From DATBLE01 sp963719325 (lineage in GTDB: Bacteria; Actinomycetota; Thermoleophilia; Gaiellales; Gaiellaceae): 64,000 nt of DNA. The stretch covers positions 1 to 64,000 of the forward strand of contig CAVRBW010000009.1 of the NCBI GenBank assembly GCA_963719325.1, written 5' to 3'. Position numbers and translations under genes: made by a program. Positions 1 to 8,519 of this stretch are shown here, in pieces (the stretch's first letter is position 1; every line of letters begins with the position of its first letter). A model generated the notes under the pieces. That model was not told where the DNA came from and searched no databases. It was given only the letters and a program-made list of their open reading frames with translations.

Positions 1-1
1 C

Positions 2-1660
2 CTAGCCGAACGTGAACGAGTAGGCGTTGACTCCGGGCGAGAAGCGCAGCTCGAGCACGCCTTCTCGCCGCATCTGGCCCGAGAGCACCGTGTACAGCTG
101 ATCCGAGTCGACGCGAATCGTGCGCGCCGCCTTGCCGTCGACGAGCGCCTGCACCGTGCCTTTCCCGCCCAGGACGATGTAGACGTTGCGGGCGACGAAG
201 TGCAGCCGGAGTCGCGCGTCGGCGACCGCGACCGCCCGCTCGCCGCCGATCCGCCAGGTGCCGTTGTACGACAGGTCGTTCTGGCCGAGCGCCGAGTCGA
301 AGGTGTATTGGGCGACCTCGTTCTCGCGGATCGGCGAGCCCTGGTAGCGCTCGATCCGCGTATAGCCGAGGTACGTCTCCGGCGTCGTCAGCTCGGTGGG
401 AGTTGCGTCCGCGACCGCTGCCTTGTGTCGCGGCACGGAGGCGCCGGCCTCTGCGAGCAGCTCGCGGATCGCCTGCTCGGTCTCGTCGTACTCGCCCTCG
501 CCGAAGTGGATGTGGCGCACCCGGCCGGTCTTGTCGATCAGGTACTCGGCCGGCCAGTATTCGTTCGAGTAGGCGTTCCACGTCTTGTAGTCGTTGTCGA
601 GCGGGACCGGCCAGATGACCTTCAGGCGGCGTGAGGCGCCGCGGACGTTCGAGAGCTCGTGCTCGAAGGCGAACTCCGGCGTGTGGACGCCGACGATCTC
701 GAGCCCGTCCCGGTGGTAGGCGGCATACCAGGCGCGGAGGTGCGGAAGCGTGCGGATGCAGTTGATGCACGAATACGTCCAGAAGTCGACGAGCACGACC
801 TTCCCGCGCAGCGAGGCGAGCGTCAGCGGCCGGTCGCCCGGCGTGTTCAGCCAGTGAGAGATGCCCTGGAACTCCCGGCCGCGGCCAAGGACCGGCAGCT
901 GGGAGCCCGGCTGCTTCGGGGTCGCCGCCGCGAACGCGTTGCCGCCGCCTCGGAGGTCGTCCAGCCTCTTCTTGGCCACGGACGTGATCTCGACGTGCTC
1001 CTGCAACGTGGTCGAGTAGCCGCCGAGCGCAGTCTGGAGATCCTGTTCGACGTTGAAGATGATCGCGACGGCGGCACCGGCGACGACGAGGCCCATGGCG
1101 CGGCGCAGGTTCTCGCCGCCCGCGCGCAGCCGCTGCGCGACCCGCTGGCCGCCGATCGTGATCAGCAGCAGCGGCCCGGCCGCGCCAAGCGCATACGCGA
1201 GCGTGAGCAGCACGGTGTCGAGGCTGAAGCGATGCTGGGCCGAGAGAACGGTGATCGTCGCGAGCACCGGCCCGGCGCACGGCACGAAGACGAGCCCGAG
1301 GCTGACGCCGAGGACGAATCCCCCGCCCAGGTCTCCGCCGCGCCGGCGCGTCATGAACGCGAGCGGCCGCTCGAGCCAGATGCCGAGCTTCGGCCAGAAC
1401 ATCGTCGCGGCGACCACGAACAGGAGCGCGATCGCGACGTTCCGGAGGAAATCCTGCGGCAGCCCGAGCGCAGAGAGCACCGCGGCCGCGGTCAACGTGA
1501 ACAGCGTGAAGCTGGTGACGAGGCCGGCCATGATCGCGAAGGGCCGCCGGCCGCCGCCGGTCGCGCCGCCGGCGAGCACGACCGGGAGCACGGGCAGAAC
1601 GCACGGCGAGACCGACGTGATCACCCCGGCGGCAAAACCGATCGCGAGGAGAACCAGCAT
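2..1660 (-). CDS. DipZ-like CcdA/thioredoxin/carbohydrate-binding-like fusion (552 aa)
   Basis: Membrane thiol-disulfide exchange protein that should pass electrons from cytoplasmic thiols to an extracytoplasmic thioredoxin domain. Residues about 1-200 form a CcdA-type membrane domain with two conserved cysteine motifs (SPCVLPVLP near residue 19 and VPCAGPVLA near 126). A TlpA-like thioredoxin domain follows (about 270-400) with the redox motif YSCINCIRT. The last 120 or so residues match the beta-rich C-terminal extension of mycobacterial DipZ. The order of domains and the length fit DipZ. The ATG at 1660 sits directly before the first membrane segment. Both cysteines of each pair are present, so it looks functional. 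It stands alone, transcribed away from the CHRD gene. Confidence 0.88.
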   Translation of the reverse strand: MLVLLAIGFAAGVITSVSPCVLPVLPVVLAGGATGGGRRPFAIMAGLVTSFTLFTLTAAAVLSALGLPQDFLRNVAIALLFVVAATMFWPKLGIWLERPLAFMTRRRGGDLGGGFVLGVSLGLVFVPCAGPVLATITVLSAQHRFSLDTVLLTLAYALGAAGPLLLITIGGQRVAQRLRAGGENLRRAMGLVVAGAAVAIIFNVEQDLQTALGGYSTTLQEHVEITSVAKKRLDDLRGGGNAFAAATPKQPGSQLPVLGRGREFQGISHWLNTPGDRPLTLASLRGKVVLVDFWTYSCINCIRTLPHLRAWYAAYHRDGLEIVGVHTPEFAFEHELSNVRGASRRLKVIWPVPLDNDYKTWNAYSNEYWPAEYLIDKTGRVRHIHFGEGEYDETEQAIRELLAEAGASVPRHKAAVADATPTELTTPETYLGYTRIERYQGSPIRENEVAQYTFDSALGQNDLSYNGTWRIGGERAVAVADARLRLHFVARNVYIVLGGKGTVQALVDGKAARTIRVDSDQLYTVLSGQMRREGVLELRFSPGVNAYSFTFG

Positions 1661-1799
1661 TCCCGGACCAGGCTACGGGATGCATCCTTACGCGCTCGTT
1701 AATTCGACCGGCGCCCAGCTTCTTAAAGAATGCTTACGGCTTCGGGCGGGGGCTCTTCGTTGACGCAGACTTGTGACGAGATCCCACAAGGAGGCCTGA

Positions 1800-2246
1800 A
1801 TGAGAGTCCGCACGCTCGTCGTCGCCGTTCTCGTTGCCGCTGTCGTCCCGGTCGCCGCGCTCGCCGGCTCGGCGGCGATGCACCCCGAGCTCTCGGCGAA
1901 GCTCACCGGCAAGACCGAGGTGCCGAAGGGCGCACCACGCGGCCACGGCATCGTCAACCTGACCCTCAGCTCCGCCAAGGGAACGGTCTGCTGGCACTTC
2001 GAGGGCATCGGCGGAACCGACAAGCCCTCGGCCGCGCACATCCACAAGGCGCCCGTCGGCAAGGCTGGGCCGGTCGTCGTCCCGTTTGGCGCCGCCTACA
2101 AGGCCAAGGGCTGCGCGAAGGCTGCGAAGGCCCTGATCGGCGCGATCGAGGCGCACCCGAACAGGTACTACGTGAACGTGCACACCGCGAAGTACCCGGG
2201 CGGAGCGATCCGCGGCCAGCTCGTCGCCGGGATGATGACGATGTAG
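1800..2246 (+). CDS. CHRD-domain secreted protein (148 aa)
   Basis: Probable exported protein with one CHRD domain, a beta-rich fold first named in chordin and common in bacterial exported proteins; its biochemical role is unknown. The N-terminus is a signal peptide (MRVRTLVVAVLVAAVVPVAA) with a likely cleavage near the ALAGSA segment. The remainder carries the usual CHRD features: LTGKTEVP near the start, a central GTVCWHFEGI strand, AAHIHKAPVG and the final YVNVHTAKYPGGAIRGQL. The strong ribosome-binding site AAGGAGG lies eight bases or so before the ATG. A strong intrinsic terminator follows the stop, so this is probably a single-gene transcript. Confidence 0.85.
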   Translation: MRVRTLVVAVLVAAVVPVAALAGSAAMHPELSAKLTGKTEVPKGAPRGHGIVNLTLSSAKGTVCWHFEGIGGTDKPSAAHIHKAPVGKAGPVVVPFGAAYKAKGCAKAAKALIGAIEAHPNRYYVNVHTAKYPGGAIRGQLVAGMMTM

Positions 2247-2266
2247 GTTCGGCGTCGACCGCTCGT

Positions 2267-2300
2267 GCGAAACCCGCTGCAAGGCGGGTTTCGCGTTTTC
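2267..2300 (+). terminator. Intrinsic terminator after the CHRD gene
   Basis: Perfect 11-bp stem (GCGAAACCCGC at 2267-2277 pairing with GCGGGTTTCGC at 2284-2294), six-base loop, then GTTTTC. It lies 20 bases after the CHRD stop codon, which argues against any reading frame starting before about 2300 for the next gene. Confidence 0.85.
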
Positions 2301-2351
2301 GAGCCCGCGGTTTCTCCGCGCACAGGCAGGAAGGCAGGCGCGCCCCGAGGA

Positions 2352-3557
2352 ATGTTCACCGGGTTGAGCGATTTCGAGCCTGAGCGCAACGACGGCCACG
2401 CCGTGCGCGTTCGCGCGTACGAGATCTCGCAGAGCCCGGACGCAGGAACGCCCGACGAGAACTGGTTGCGCGCCGAGCGCGAGCTCACGGTCGCGCACGA
2501 GTACGACACGCTCGACCGGGATCTCGAGCGGCTCGGGATGGCGATCTCCCGGCTCCCGCTCGAGGCCGGTGTGCTCTGGCGGTTGCGGCTCCCCAGAGGC
2601 GAGCGCGTGGAGGCCTGGGAGCCCGGAAACGAAGGGCTTGCTCCTCCCGCCGAGATCAGGCAGTGGATCGAAGGAGTCCTCGCCGGCAAGGAGCTCGTCC
2701 CGTCGCCTCCGGTGAGCAAGGACCCGGGAGCGATGCGATTGCGCGAGATGATCGAGACCCAGCGGCTGGAGCTCCTCCGTCACGACCCGGGCACTCGCCT
2801 CGGGACCGATCCGGAGAACCTGCACGAGCACCGCGTTGCCGGCAGGCGCACCCGTGCCTTCCTTCGTGCAACGCGAAAGCACGTCGACTCGACCTGGAGC
2901 GCGTCGATCGCCGGACCTCTCGGCGAGCTCGGGAAGGCGACGGGCCCGGTTCGAGACCTGGACGTCGTCCTCGAGCACGTGCGGAGCGAGCTCGGATCGC
3001 TCGACCAGGACGACCTCGCCGGAGGGGAGAACCTCGTCGCGCGTCTCAAGCTCGAGCTCGACACGGCGAGGCGCAAGCTTCTCGACGCTCTGAACGGCGA
3101 CTCCTACCGCGCGCTCCTCACGCGACTCTGCCTGCCGCCGAGGCTGGCGCCGGAGGTCGACGCGATTCCGCTGAGGCGGATCGCGCGAAAGGAGTTCCGG
3201 CGCCTGCTCGAGGCCGTCGATCGGCTCGGCAAGCAGCCGGACGACGCCGCCATCCACCGCCTCCGGATCAGGCTCAAGCGCGCCCGCTACGCCGCCGAGC
3301 TGTCCGCGCCGAGGGGCAAGGCAGGGCGGCGCTTCATCGGCGAGGCGAAGCGACTGCAGGATCTCCTGGGCGAGCACCAGGACGCGATCGTCGCGGAGCA
3401 TCGTCTGCGGGAGGCCACGGTCGACGACGCCCAGACCGCGGCGGCATTCGTCGCCGGCCGCCTCGCCGAACGGCAGCGGGCCCGCCGCGCGCAGGTCACC
3501 GAGCGCCTACCCGCGGCGTGGAAGCGGCTGCGCAAGCGCGGCGCTCAGCTCGGCTGA
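2352..3557 (+). CDS. CHAD-domain protein with reduced CYTH-like N-terminus (401 aa)
   Basis: CHAD domains are histidine-rich-type helical modules known to bind inorganic polyphosphate, often fused to CYTH phosphatase domains. Here the CHAD part (about residues 125-400) has the repeated helical motifs LHEHRVAGRRTRAFLRAT, GPVRDLDVVLEHV and IHRLRIRLKRARYAAE, plus LGEHQDAIVAEHRLRE. The first 110 residues look like a shortened CYTH domain: RAERELTV replaces the ExExK metal motif (lysine missing) and YDTLDRDLERLG resembles the CYTH tunnel strand, so triphosphatase activity is doubtful. Start chosen at ATG 2352, after the terminator; a poorly spaced GAGG precedes it, so nearby TTG codons remain possible. 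It overlaps the MerR gene tail-to-tail by 13 bases. Confidence 0.8.
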   Translation: MFTGLSDFEPERNDGHAVRVRAYEISQSPDAGTPDENWLRAERELTVAHEYDTLDRDLERLGMAISRLPLEAGVLWRLRLPRGERVEAWEPGNEGLAPPAEIRQWIEGVLAGKELVPSPPVSKDPGAMRLREMIETQRLELLRHDPGTRLGTDPENLHEHRVAGRRTRAFLRATRKHVDSTWSASIAGPLGELGKATGPVRDLDVVLEHVRSELGSLDQDDLAGGENLVARLKLELDTARRKLLDALNGDSYRALLTRLCLPPRLAPEVDAIPLRRIARKEFRRLLEAVDRLGKQPDDAAIHRLRIRLKRARYAAELSAPRGKAGRRFIGEAKRLQDLLGEHQDAIVAEHRLREATVDDAQTAAAFVAGRLAERQRARRAQVTERLPAAWKRLRKRGAQLG

Positions 3558-4231
3558 GAGCTCACGCTCGGGGCATTTCGACGACGAGCCTTCGTCCGGG
3601 CGGCTCTCGGCGACGCGGTAGCCGAGACGCTTGTCTGCGCCAGGCGCCGCAGCGCCGCCAGGAGGCTGTCACCGAGCACCGTCCCGATCACAACGCCTTC
3701 GAGGGCGCTCTCGACGTCGGGCCGTTTGAGGACGGCCTCCACCTCCGCCTTCGCGATCGGCTCGACGGCTGCCGCGTAGTCGTCGAGCAGCGCAGCGAGG
3801 TCGTCCTGGCCGAGCTCTTCCAGGGTCGCCACGACCTGGACGAGCAATTCCCATGCCGGGTGCTCGCGCTTGACCGACCAGCCGCGGCGACGGATCAGCT
3901 CCTCGACTCGCCGGGATGCTGCCGCCAGTGCGACCTCGTCGATGTCCCGACGGAGGCTCGGCGTCACCGCATGCTGCGCCTTGCCGAGCGTCTCGTGCAA
4001 CGTCTTCCCCGGCGAATCGATGGACGCGAGCACCTCTCGGGTGGTGGCAATCGAGAGCCCGCCGATCTCGACCAGCGCACGGGCAAGCCGCAAGCGGCGT
4101 AGGTGCGTCTCGTCGTATCGAGCCTGATTCGGGCTCGTGAGCTCGCCGCCCGGCAGCAAGCCCTCGCGCACGTAGTACTTGATCGTCGGCACCGAGACGC
4201 CGCTCCGCCGGCTCAGCTCCGCGATCCGCAT
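3545..4231 (-). CDS. MerR-family transcriptional regulator (228 aa)
   Basis: DNA-binding regulator. The N-terminal MerR winged helix is clear (MRIAELSRRSGVSVPTIKYY, then VREGLLPGG), followed by the second wing and a coiled region LARALVEIGGLSIATTREVL. The C-terminal 120 residues are a long alpha-helical effector region without cysteine-rich metal-binding motifs, so it is more like drug or redox-type MerR proteins than metal sensors. It is divergent from the MMPL transporter with a 107-base gap containing overlapping promoters and palindromes; the simplest inference is that it regulates both itself and the transporter. The effector cannot be read from sequence. Confidence 0.88.
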   Translation of the reverse strand: MRIAELSRRSGVSVPTIKYYVREGLLPGGELTSPNQARYDETHLRRLRLARALVEIGGLSIATTREVLASIDSPGKTLHETLGKAQHAVTPSLRRDIDEVALAAASRRVEELIRRRGWSVKREHPAWELLVQVVATLEELGQDDLAALLDDYAAAVEPIAKAEVEAVLKRPDVESALEGVVIGTVLGDSLLAALRRLAQTSVSATASPRAARTKARRRNAPSVSSQPS

Positions 4232-4252
4232 CCGTTCTCGTCTCCCAGGGTC

Positions 4253-4300
4253 TCCATATGGATAGTATAGCTTGCCAATAGTGGGAAGTCTTGCTATCTA
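4253..4300 (+). promoter_or_regulatory. Divergent promoter/operator of MerR and MMPL genes
   Basis: A perfect 10-bp palindrome TCCATATGGA (4253-4262) lies next to a plus-strand promoter candidate: TTGCCA (4272-4277), 17-base spacer, TATCTA (4295-4300). The minus strand has TATACT (4269-4264) as a possible -10 for merR. An imperfect 16-bp palindrome (4272-4287) overlaps the -35. Low local GC supports a regulatory role. Confidence 0.6.
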
Positions 4301-4338
4301 CTTACGGCGACAGTCAAGAGAGGCTCGGAAGGGGCATC

Positions 4339-6534
4339 ATGGACTCGTTGAGAATCAGCTCGATCGCCCTTGCCAGCGCCAGGCATCCATGGCGCACAGT
4401 CGGCGCCTGGGTCGCGGCGATGGTCGTCGCGATCGTCGCCATCGTCGCGCTGCTGGGCGGAGCGCTGACGACGGAGGGCAACCCGACGAACAACCCCCAA
4501 TCTCAACGGGCGGAGGACGTGCGCAACGAGGCGTTCCCGCCGTCCGTCGGCGCGGCGGTGACGGACATCGTCGTCGTCCGCTCGTCCCGGTACACGGTCG
4601 GTGACCCCCAGTTCAGGGCCCTCGTCCGGACCGGCGCCGCCCAGATCCGTCAAGCCGGCGGAGTCGACAGCGTCCGCTCCTACCTGGACACGAACGACCC
4701 GGCGCTCGTCTCGAAGGATCGTCATGCGACGATGATCCAGTTCTCGGACGCCTCCGACGACGGCATCGACGACATCGTCGCCGCCGTCGACCGGGCCGAC
4801 GCGAGCGCGGCGTTCGAGGTCTCCGTCACCGGCCAGAGAACGCTCGACCGCGACTTCAACGAGCTCTCCCAGAGCGATCTCCAGTCCGGCGAGCTCCAGG
4901 TCGGATTGCCGGCCGCGCTGATCATCCTCCTGCTCGTCTTCGGAGCGGTCGTCGCCGGACTCGTTCCGCTGCTGATCACGCTGCCGTCGATCGTCGTCGC
5001 GCTCGGCCTCGTCGCCGTTCTCGCCCATGCCTTCAGCCTCTCGGTCTTCGTGATCAACATGCTCACCGGGATGGGCCTCGCGCTCGCGATCGACTACGCC
5101 CTGTTCGTCCTCTCTCGCTTCCGCGAGGAGCGAGGCCGAGGGCGCGAGAAGCTCGACGCGATCGCCGCCTCCGCGGCGACCGCGAACCGGTCGGTGGTGT
5201 TCAGCGGGACCACGTTCGTGATCGCGATGTTCGGGATGCTGATCGTGCCGAGCTCGATCATGCGCAGCCTCGCTGTGGGCGCGATCCTCGTCGGGATCGT
5301 GTCGGTCGTCGCCTCGGCGACGCTGCTCCCCGCGTTGCTCGCGCTGCTCGGCGACGGCGTCGACCGGCTCCGGATCCCGCTGGTCGGCAGACGCTCGATC
5401 GAGGCCGCCAACCCGGAAGGCCGCGTCTGGGGTGCGATCGTCCGTGCGGTGCTGCACCGCCCGGGGTTGAGCCTCGCGCTTTCGGTCGCGGTGCTGCTCG
5501 CTGCGGCGGCCCCGGTCTTCGGAATGCACGTCGGCACGAGCGGCGCAACCGCCCTGCCCGACCGCTTCGAGTCCAAGCAGGGCTTCGCCGCCCTCGAGCG
5601 GAGCTTCCCCGGGGCGACGTCGGACCCGGTCGAGATCGTCGTCGCGAAGGGCGCGGCCCAGCCGGCCGCCGAGCGCGCCCTCGCCCGGCTCCGCACGACG
5701 CTGGCCGCCGACCCGCGCTTCGGTCGGGGAGAGATCGACCGGTCGGCAAACGGACAGGTCGCGCTGCTCTCGGCGCCGGTCCGAGGCGACCCTTCGGGCG
5801 ACGGCGCCGTCTCGGCAGTGCGGGCGCTCCGCTCGACGATCGTCCCGGCCGCGTTCAGGAACGCCGATACCGAGGTGCTCGTCGGCGGCACGACCTCCGA
5901 GAACATCGACTACTTCAACTCGGTCACCGGGCCGGCGCCGTGGGTGATCGCGCTCGTGCTCGTGTTGACGCTCGTCTTCCTGACCGTGGTCTTCCGCTCG
6001 CTCGTGGTCGCCGGAACGGCGGTGGTGCTCAACCTGCTCTCCGTCGGAGCGGCCTACGGGCTGCTCGTGCTCGTCTTCCAGCACGGCTTCGCTGCGGGGG
6101 TGTTCGGCTTCCACCAGGTGGACACGATCGAAGCCTGGGTACCGCTCTTCCTGTTCTCGGTGCTCTTCGGGCTGTCGATGGACTACCAGGTCTTCCTGCT
6201 CAGCCGGATCAAGGAGCGGCACGACGAGACCGGCGACACGACGGCGGCGGTCACGTTCGGCGTCGCCTCGACCGCACGCATCATCACCGGCGCGGCGCTG
6301 ATCATCGTCGCCGTCTTCTCCGGGTTCGCGAGCGGCGAGCTGATCATGTTCCAGCAGATGGGGTTCGGCGTCGCCGCCGCACTCCTGATCGACGCGACGA
6401 TCATCCGCTCGGTGCTGCTGCCGGCGGCGATGGGGCTGCTCGGCGCCTGGAACTGGTACTTGCCGCGGTGGCTCGAATGGCTGCCTCGGGTGCAGGTCGA
6501 GAGTCAGACCGAGCCCGCACGAGCCGAGGCGTAA
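4339..6534 (+). CDS. MMPL-family RND-type transporter (731 aa)
   Basis: Large inner-membrane transporter of the MMPL/RND superfamily, typically exporting lipids, drugs or other hydrophobic compounds by proton exchange. The sequence shows the expected two repeats: an N-terminal membrane anchor, an extracytoplasmic domain, six helices (about residues 185-345 with GLALAIDYALFVLSRFREE), a second soluble domain and a second six-helix set (about 535-710 with FGLSMDYQVFLLSRIKE). The paired acidic positions in IDYALF and MDYQVF are the usual proton-relay region. Start taken at ATG 4339 with GGAAGGGG upstream, rather than an upstream in-frame codon at 4291 that lies inside the promoter. It is probably controlled by the divergent MerR gene. 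Confidence 0.9.
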   Translation: MDSLRISSIALASARHPWRTVGAWVAAMVVAIVAIVALLGGALTTEGNPTNNPQSQRAEDVRNEAFPPSVGAAVTDIVVVRSSRYTVGDPQFRALVRTGAAQIRQAGGVDSVRSYLDTNDPALVSKDRHATMIQFSDASDDGIDDIVAAVDRADASAAFEVSVTGQRTLDRDFNELSQSDLQSGELQVGLPAALIILLLVFGAVVAGLVPLLITLPSIVVALGLVAVLAHAFSLSVFVINMLTGMGLALAIDYALFVLSRFREERGRGREKLDAIAASAATANRSVVFSGTTFVIAMFGMLIVPSSIMRSLAVGAILVGIVSVVASATLLPALLALLGDGVDRLRIPLVGRRSIEAANPEGRVWGAIVRAVLHRPGLSLALSVAVLLAAAAPVFGMHVGTSGATALPDRFESKQGFAALERSFPGATSDPVEIVVAKGAAQPAAERALARLRTTLAADPRFGRGEIDRSANGQVALLSAPVRGDPSGDGAVSAVRALRSTIVPAAFRNADTEVLVGGTTSENIDYFNSVTGPAPWVIALVLVLTLVFLTVVFRSLVVAGTAVVLNLLSVGAAYGLLVLVFQHGFAAGVFGFHQVDTIEAWVPLFLFSVLFGLSMDYQVFLLSRIKERHDETGDTTAAVTFGVASTARIITGAALIIVAVFSGFASGELIMFQQMGFGVAAALLIDATIIRSVLLPAAMGLLGAWNWYLPRWLEWLPRVQVESQTEPARAEA

Positions 6535-6542
6535 TCGAGCCT

Positions 6543-6580
6543 GCGGGACCCGCCCACGCCCAAGGCGGGTCCCGCTTCTC
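6543..6580. terminator. Bidirectional terminator between MMPL and MFS genes
   Basis: Perfect 12-bp inverted repeat GCGGGACCCGCC (6543-6554) and GGCGGGTCCCGC (6564-6575), nine-base loop, followed by CTTCTC on plus. It sits nine bases after the MMPL stop and nine bases beyond the convergent MFS stop. Confidence 0.8.
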
Positions 6581-6583
6581 GAT

Positions 6584-8050
6584 CTAGGCAGCCTCGTCGA
6601 AGGCCACCTCAGACTCGGCCTCCGGGAGAGCCTCCGTCGAACGCGCCGGCAGCCGCACCACCATGACGAGGACGCCGAGGGTGGCGACGATCACGGACAC
6701 GGCGATCGCCGGGTGGAACCCGTCGAGCAGCGCCTGCGGAGAGCTGCCTGACGTGTACGCGCTGTTCACGGCGGTGGTGATTGCGAGCCCGAGCGCGCCG
6801 CCGAACTGGAACGACGTGTTCAAGAGGCCGCTGGCGAGCCCCTGCTCGTGCGGCGCGACACCGTTCGTGGCCGCGATGTTCAGCGGCGCGAACGTGAGGC
6901 CGAAGCCGAGTCCGCCCAGCAGGAAGGTCGGCAGCATCGCCGCCCAGTACCCGGAGTGCAGACCGATCGGCAGGAACAGGGCGTACGCGGCGACCAGCGA
7001 GGTCATCCCGACGAAGATCAGCCGGGCGACCCCGAAGCGGCCGATCAGCGGAGCGATGCGGGTCGAGAGGAGCGCGACGAGGAAGCCGGCCGGGAAGATC
7101 GCAAAGCCGGTCTCGAGCGCGGACCAACCGCGGAGCTGTTGCAGGTACAGCGTGAGGATGAACTGGAATCCGACCCACCCGCCGAACAGGGTCATGAGCG
7201 CGACGTTCGCCCGTACCAGCGAGCCGGAGCGCAGAATCCCCAGCCGGACGAGCGGGAAAGCTGCTCGCTGCTCGCGTGCGACGAACGCTGCGAAGATCGC
7301 CGCCGAGCCGAGGAACGAGCCGATCGTCCGCACCGAGGCCCACCCCACATCGGGCGCCTCGACGACGGTGAAGACGAGCAAGAGCATCCCCGCGGTCATC
7401 GCCGCGGCACCGAACAGGTCGAACGACCGTGCGGCCCGAGCAGGAGCTTCGTCTCGAGGGACGAGCGGGATCGCCGCGGCCAGGACGACGGCGGCGACGG
7501 CGACGGGCATGAAGAAGACCCACCGCCAGCCCACCTCCGTGAGCAGGCCGCTGAACACGAGCCCCAGCGAGAAGCCGGTCGCGCCGGTCGACGTGTAGAT
7601 CGCGATCGCCTTGTTCCGTGCGGCGCCCTCGGCGAAGCTGGTCGTGATCAGGGACAGGCCCGCCGGAGCGGTAAACGCGGCGCTGACTCCCTTGAGGAAC
7701 CGCGTTGCGATCAGCAGGCCCGGATCGTTCGCGAACCCGCCCAGGGCGGAAGCGACGAGGAACACCGCCAGCGCGATCAGGAACATGCGCCGCCGGCCGA
7801 ACAGGTCGGCAGCCCGGCCGCCGAGCAGCAGGAAGCCGCCGTATCCGAGCACGTACGCGCTCACCACCCACTGCAGCGAGCTCGTCGACATGTCCAGGTC
7901 GGCACGGATCGAGGGCAAGGCGACGCCGATCATCGACACGTCGAGCGCGTCGAGAAAGATCGCGCCACAGAGGACGAGCAACATCCCCCAGGCACGGCTG
8001 CTCAGCTTGTCGGAGGTGTTTGCGACTGACTGCTGTCCGGGTAGTGACAA
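6584..8050 (-). CDS. MFS transporter, DHA2 (EmrB/QacA) family (488 aa)
   Basis: Proton-driven multidrug-type efflux protein of the major facilitator superfamily. About 14 hydrophobic segments are present, with the DHA2 signature near the start (FLDALDVSMIGVALPSI) and motif A (GGRAADLFGRRRMF). Start uncertain: GGAAGGAG lies immediately before an in-frame TTG at 8059 with no spacing, so the next in-frame TTG at 8050, nine bases after the Shine-Dalgarno sequence, is preferred. It is divergent from a small ArsR-type regulator whose 5' end carries a near-perfect 24-bp palindrome, so the regulator probably represses this pump. Substrate unknown. Confidence 0.88.
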   Translation of the reverse strand: MSLPGQQSVANTSDKLSSRAWGMLLVLCGAIFLDALDVSMIGVALPSIRADLDMSTSSLQWVVSAYVLGYGGFLLLGGRAADLFGRRRMFLIALAVFLVASALGGFANDPGLLIATRFLKGVSAAFTAPAGLSLITTSFAEGAARNKAIAIYTSTGATGFSLGLVFSGLLTEVGWRWVFFMPVAVAAVVLAAAIPLVPRDEAPARAARSFDLFGAAAMTAGMLLLVFTVVEAPDVGWASVRTIGSFLGSAAIFAAFVAREQRAAFPLVRLGILRSGSLVRANVALMTLFGGWVGFQFILTLYLQQLRGWSALETGFAIFPAGFLVALLSTRIAPLIGRFGVARLIFVGMTSLVAAYALFLPIGLHSGYWAAMLPTFLLGGLGFGLTFAPLNIAATNGVAPHEQGLASGLLNTSFQFGGALGLAITTAVNSAYTSGSSPQALLDGFHPAIAVSVIVATLGVLVMVVRLPARSTEALPEAESEVAFDEAA

Positions 8051-8112
8051 ACCAACCAACTCCTTCCGGCACTAAGGCCTTGGCGCTATTGTTCGATCAG
8101 GACCTTACTTAT

Positions 8113-8136
8113 AATGTTCGACGCTCGTCAAACATT
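8113..8136. promoter_or_regulatory. 24-bp operator palindrome at the start of the ArsR-type gene
   Basis: Inverted repeat AATGTTCGACG / CGTCAAACATT with a two-base centre; only one position pair per arm mismatches. It covers the start codon of the regulator and a TATAAT-like hexamer (8110-8115). A related half-site ATTGTTCGATCA begins near 8088. Spacing and symmetry fit binding of a dimeric winged-helix repressor that controls itself and the divergent MFS pump. Confidence 0.65.
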
Positions 8137-8500
8137 CCCGGAAGATGCCGCCACCGGCGGTCAGATTCATCACCCGGACATCTCGGAGCTCGACTTACCC
8201 TCGCTCCTTCACGCGCTCAGCGATCCGATGCGACTCGAGATCGTTCGCAGCCTCGCCTGTTGCGGCGAGGGCGCACTGGCGTGTAACAAGATCACGCTGC
8301 CGGTGAGCAAGGCGACGGCGAGTCACCACTTCAAGGTGCTCCGCCTCGCCGGCGTGATCGCCCAGCGAGACGAGGGCACACGCCGGATCAGCTCATTGCG
8401 GCGCGACGATCTCGAGCAGCGCTTTCCCGGCCTGCTCGACTCGGTGCTCCGCGCCGCGCAGACGGACGAAGCAGCACGAACGGCGTCGACCGGTTCCTAG
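8114..8500 (+). CDS. ArsR/SmtB-like winged-helix regulator (128 aa)
   Basis: Small DNA-binding repressor. The core has the ArsR-like winged helix: LHALSDPMRLEIVRSLACCG, then the recognition helix VSKATASHHFKVLRLAGVI and the wing QRDEGTRRISSLRRDDLEQRF. The two cysteines in LACCGEGALACNK could be redox or metal responsive, but no classical metal-site motif is complete. ATG 8114 is the only in-frame start before the first helix. That start codon lies inside a 24-bp palindrome, which suggests tight autoregulation. Divergent from the MFS pump, the likely target. Confidence 0.85.
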   Translation: MFDARQTFPEDAATGGQIHHPDISELDLPSLLHALSDPMRLEIVRSLACCGEGALACNKITLPVSKATASHHFKVLRLAGVIAQRDEGTRRISSLRRDDLEQRFPGLLDSVLRAAQTDEAARTASTGS

Positions 8501-8519
8501 CGCCGACCGACTCCTGACC

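Noticed and set aside
2265..2351. Upstream extension of the first CHAD gene
   Set aside because: It reads through a perfect intrinsic terminator of the previous gene.
4294..6222. 642-codon minus-strand frame opposite the MMPL gene
   Set aside because: Rich in R, D, E and H, no recognisable domain, antisense to a clear transporter; a GC-rich shadow.
8110..8115. TATAAT as the promoter of the ArsR-type gene
   Set aside because: It overlaps the only reasonable start codon, so transcription from it could not include that start; better explained as part of the operator.
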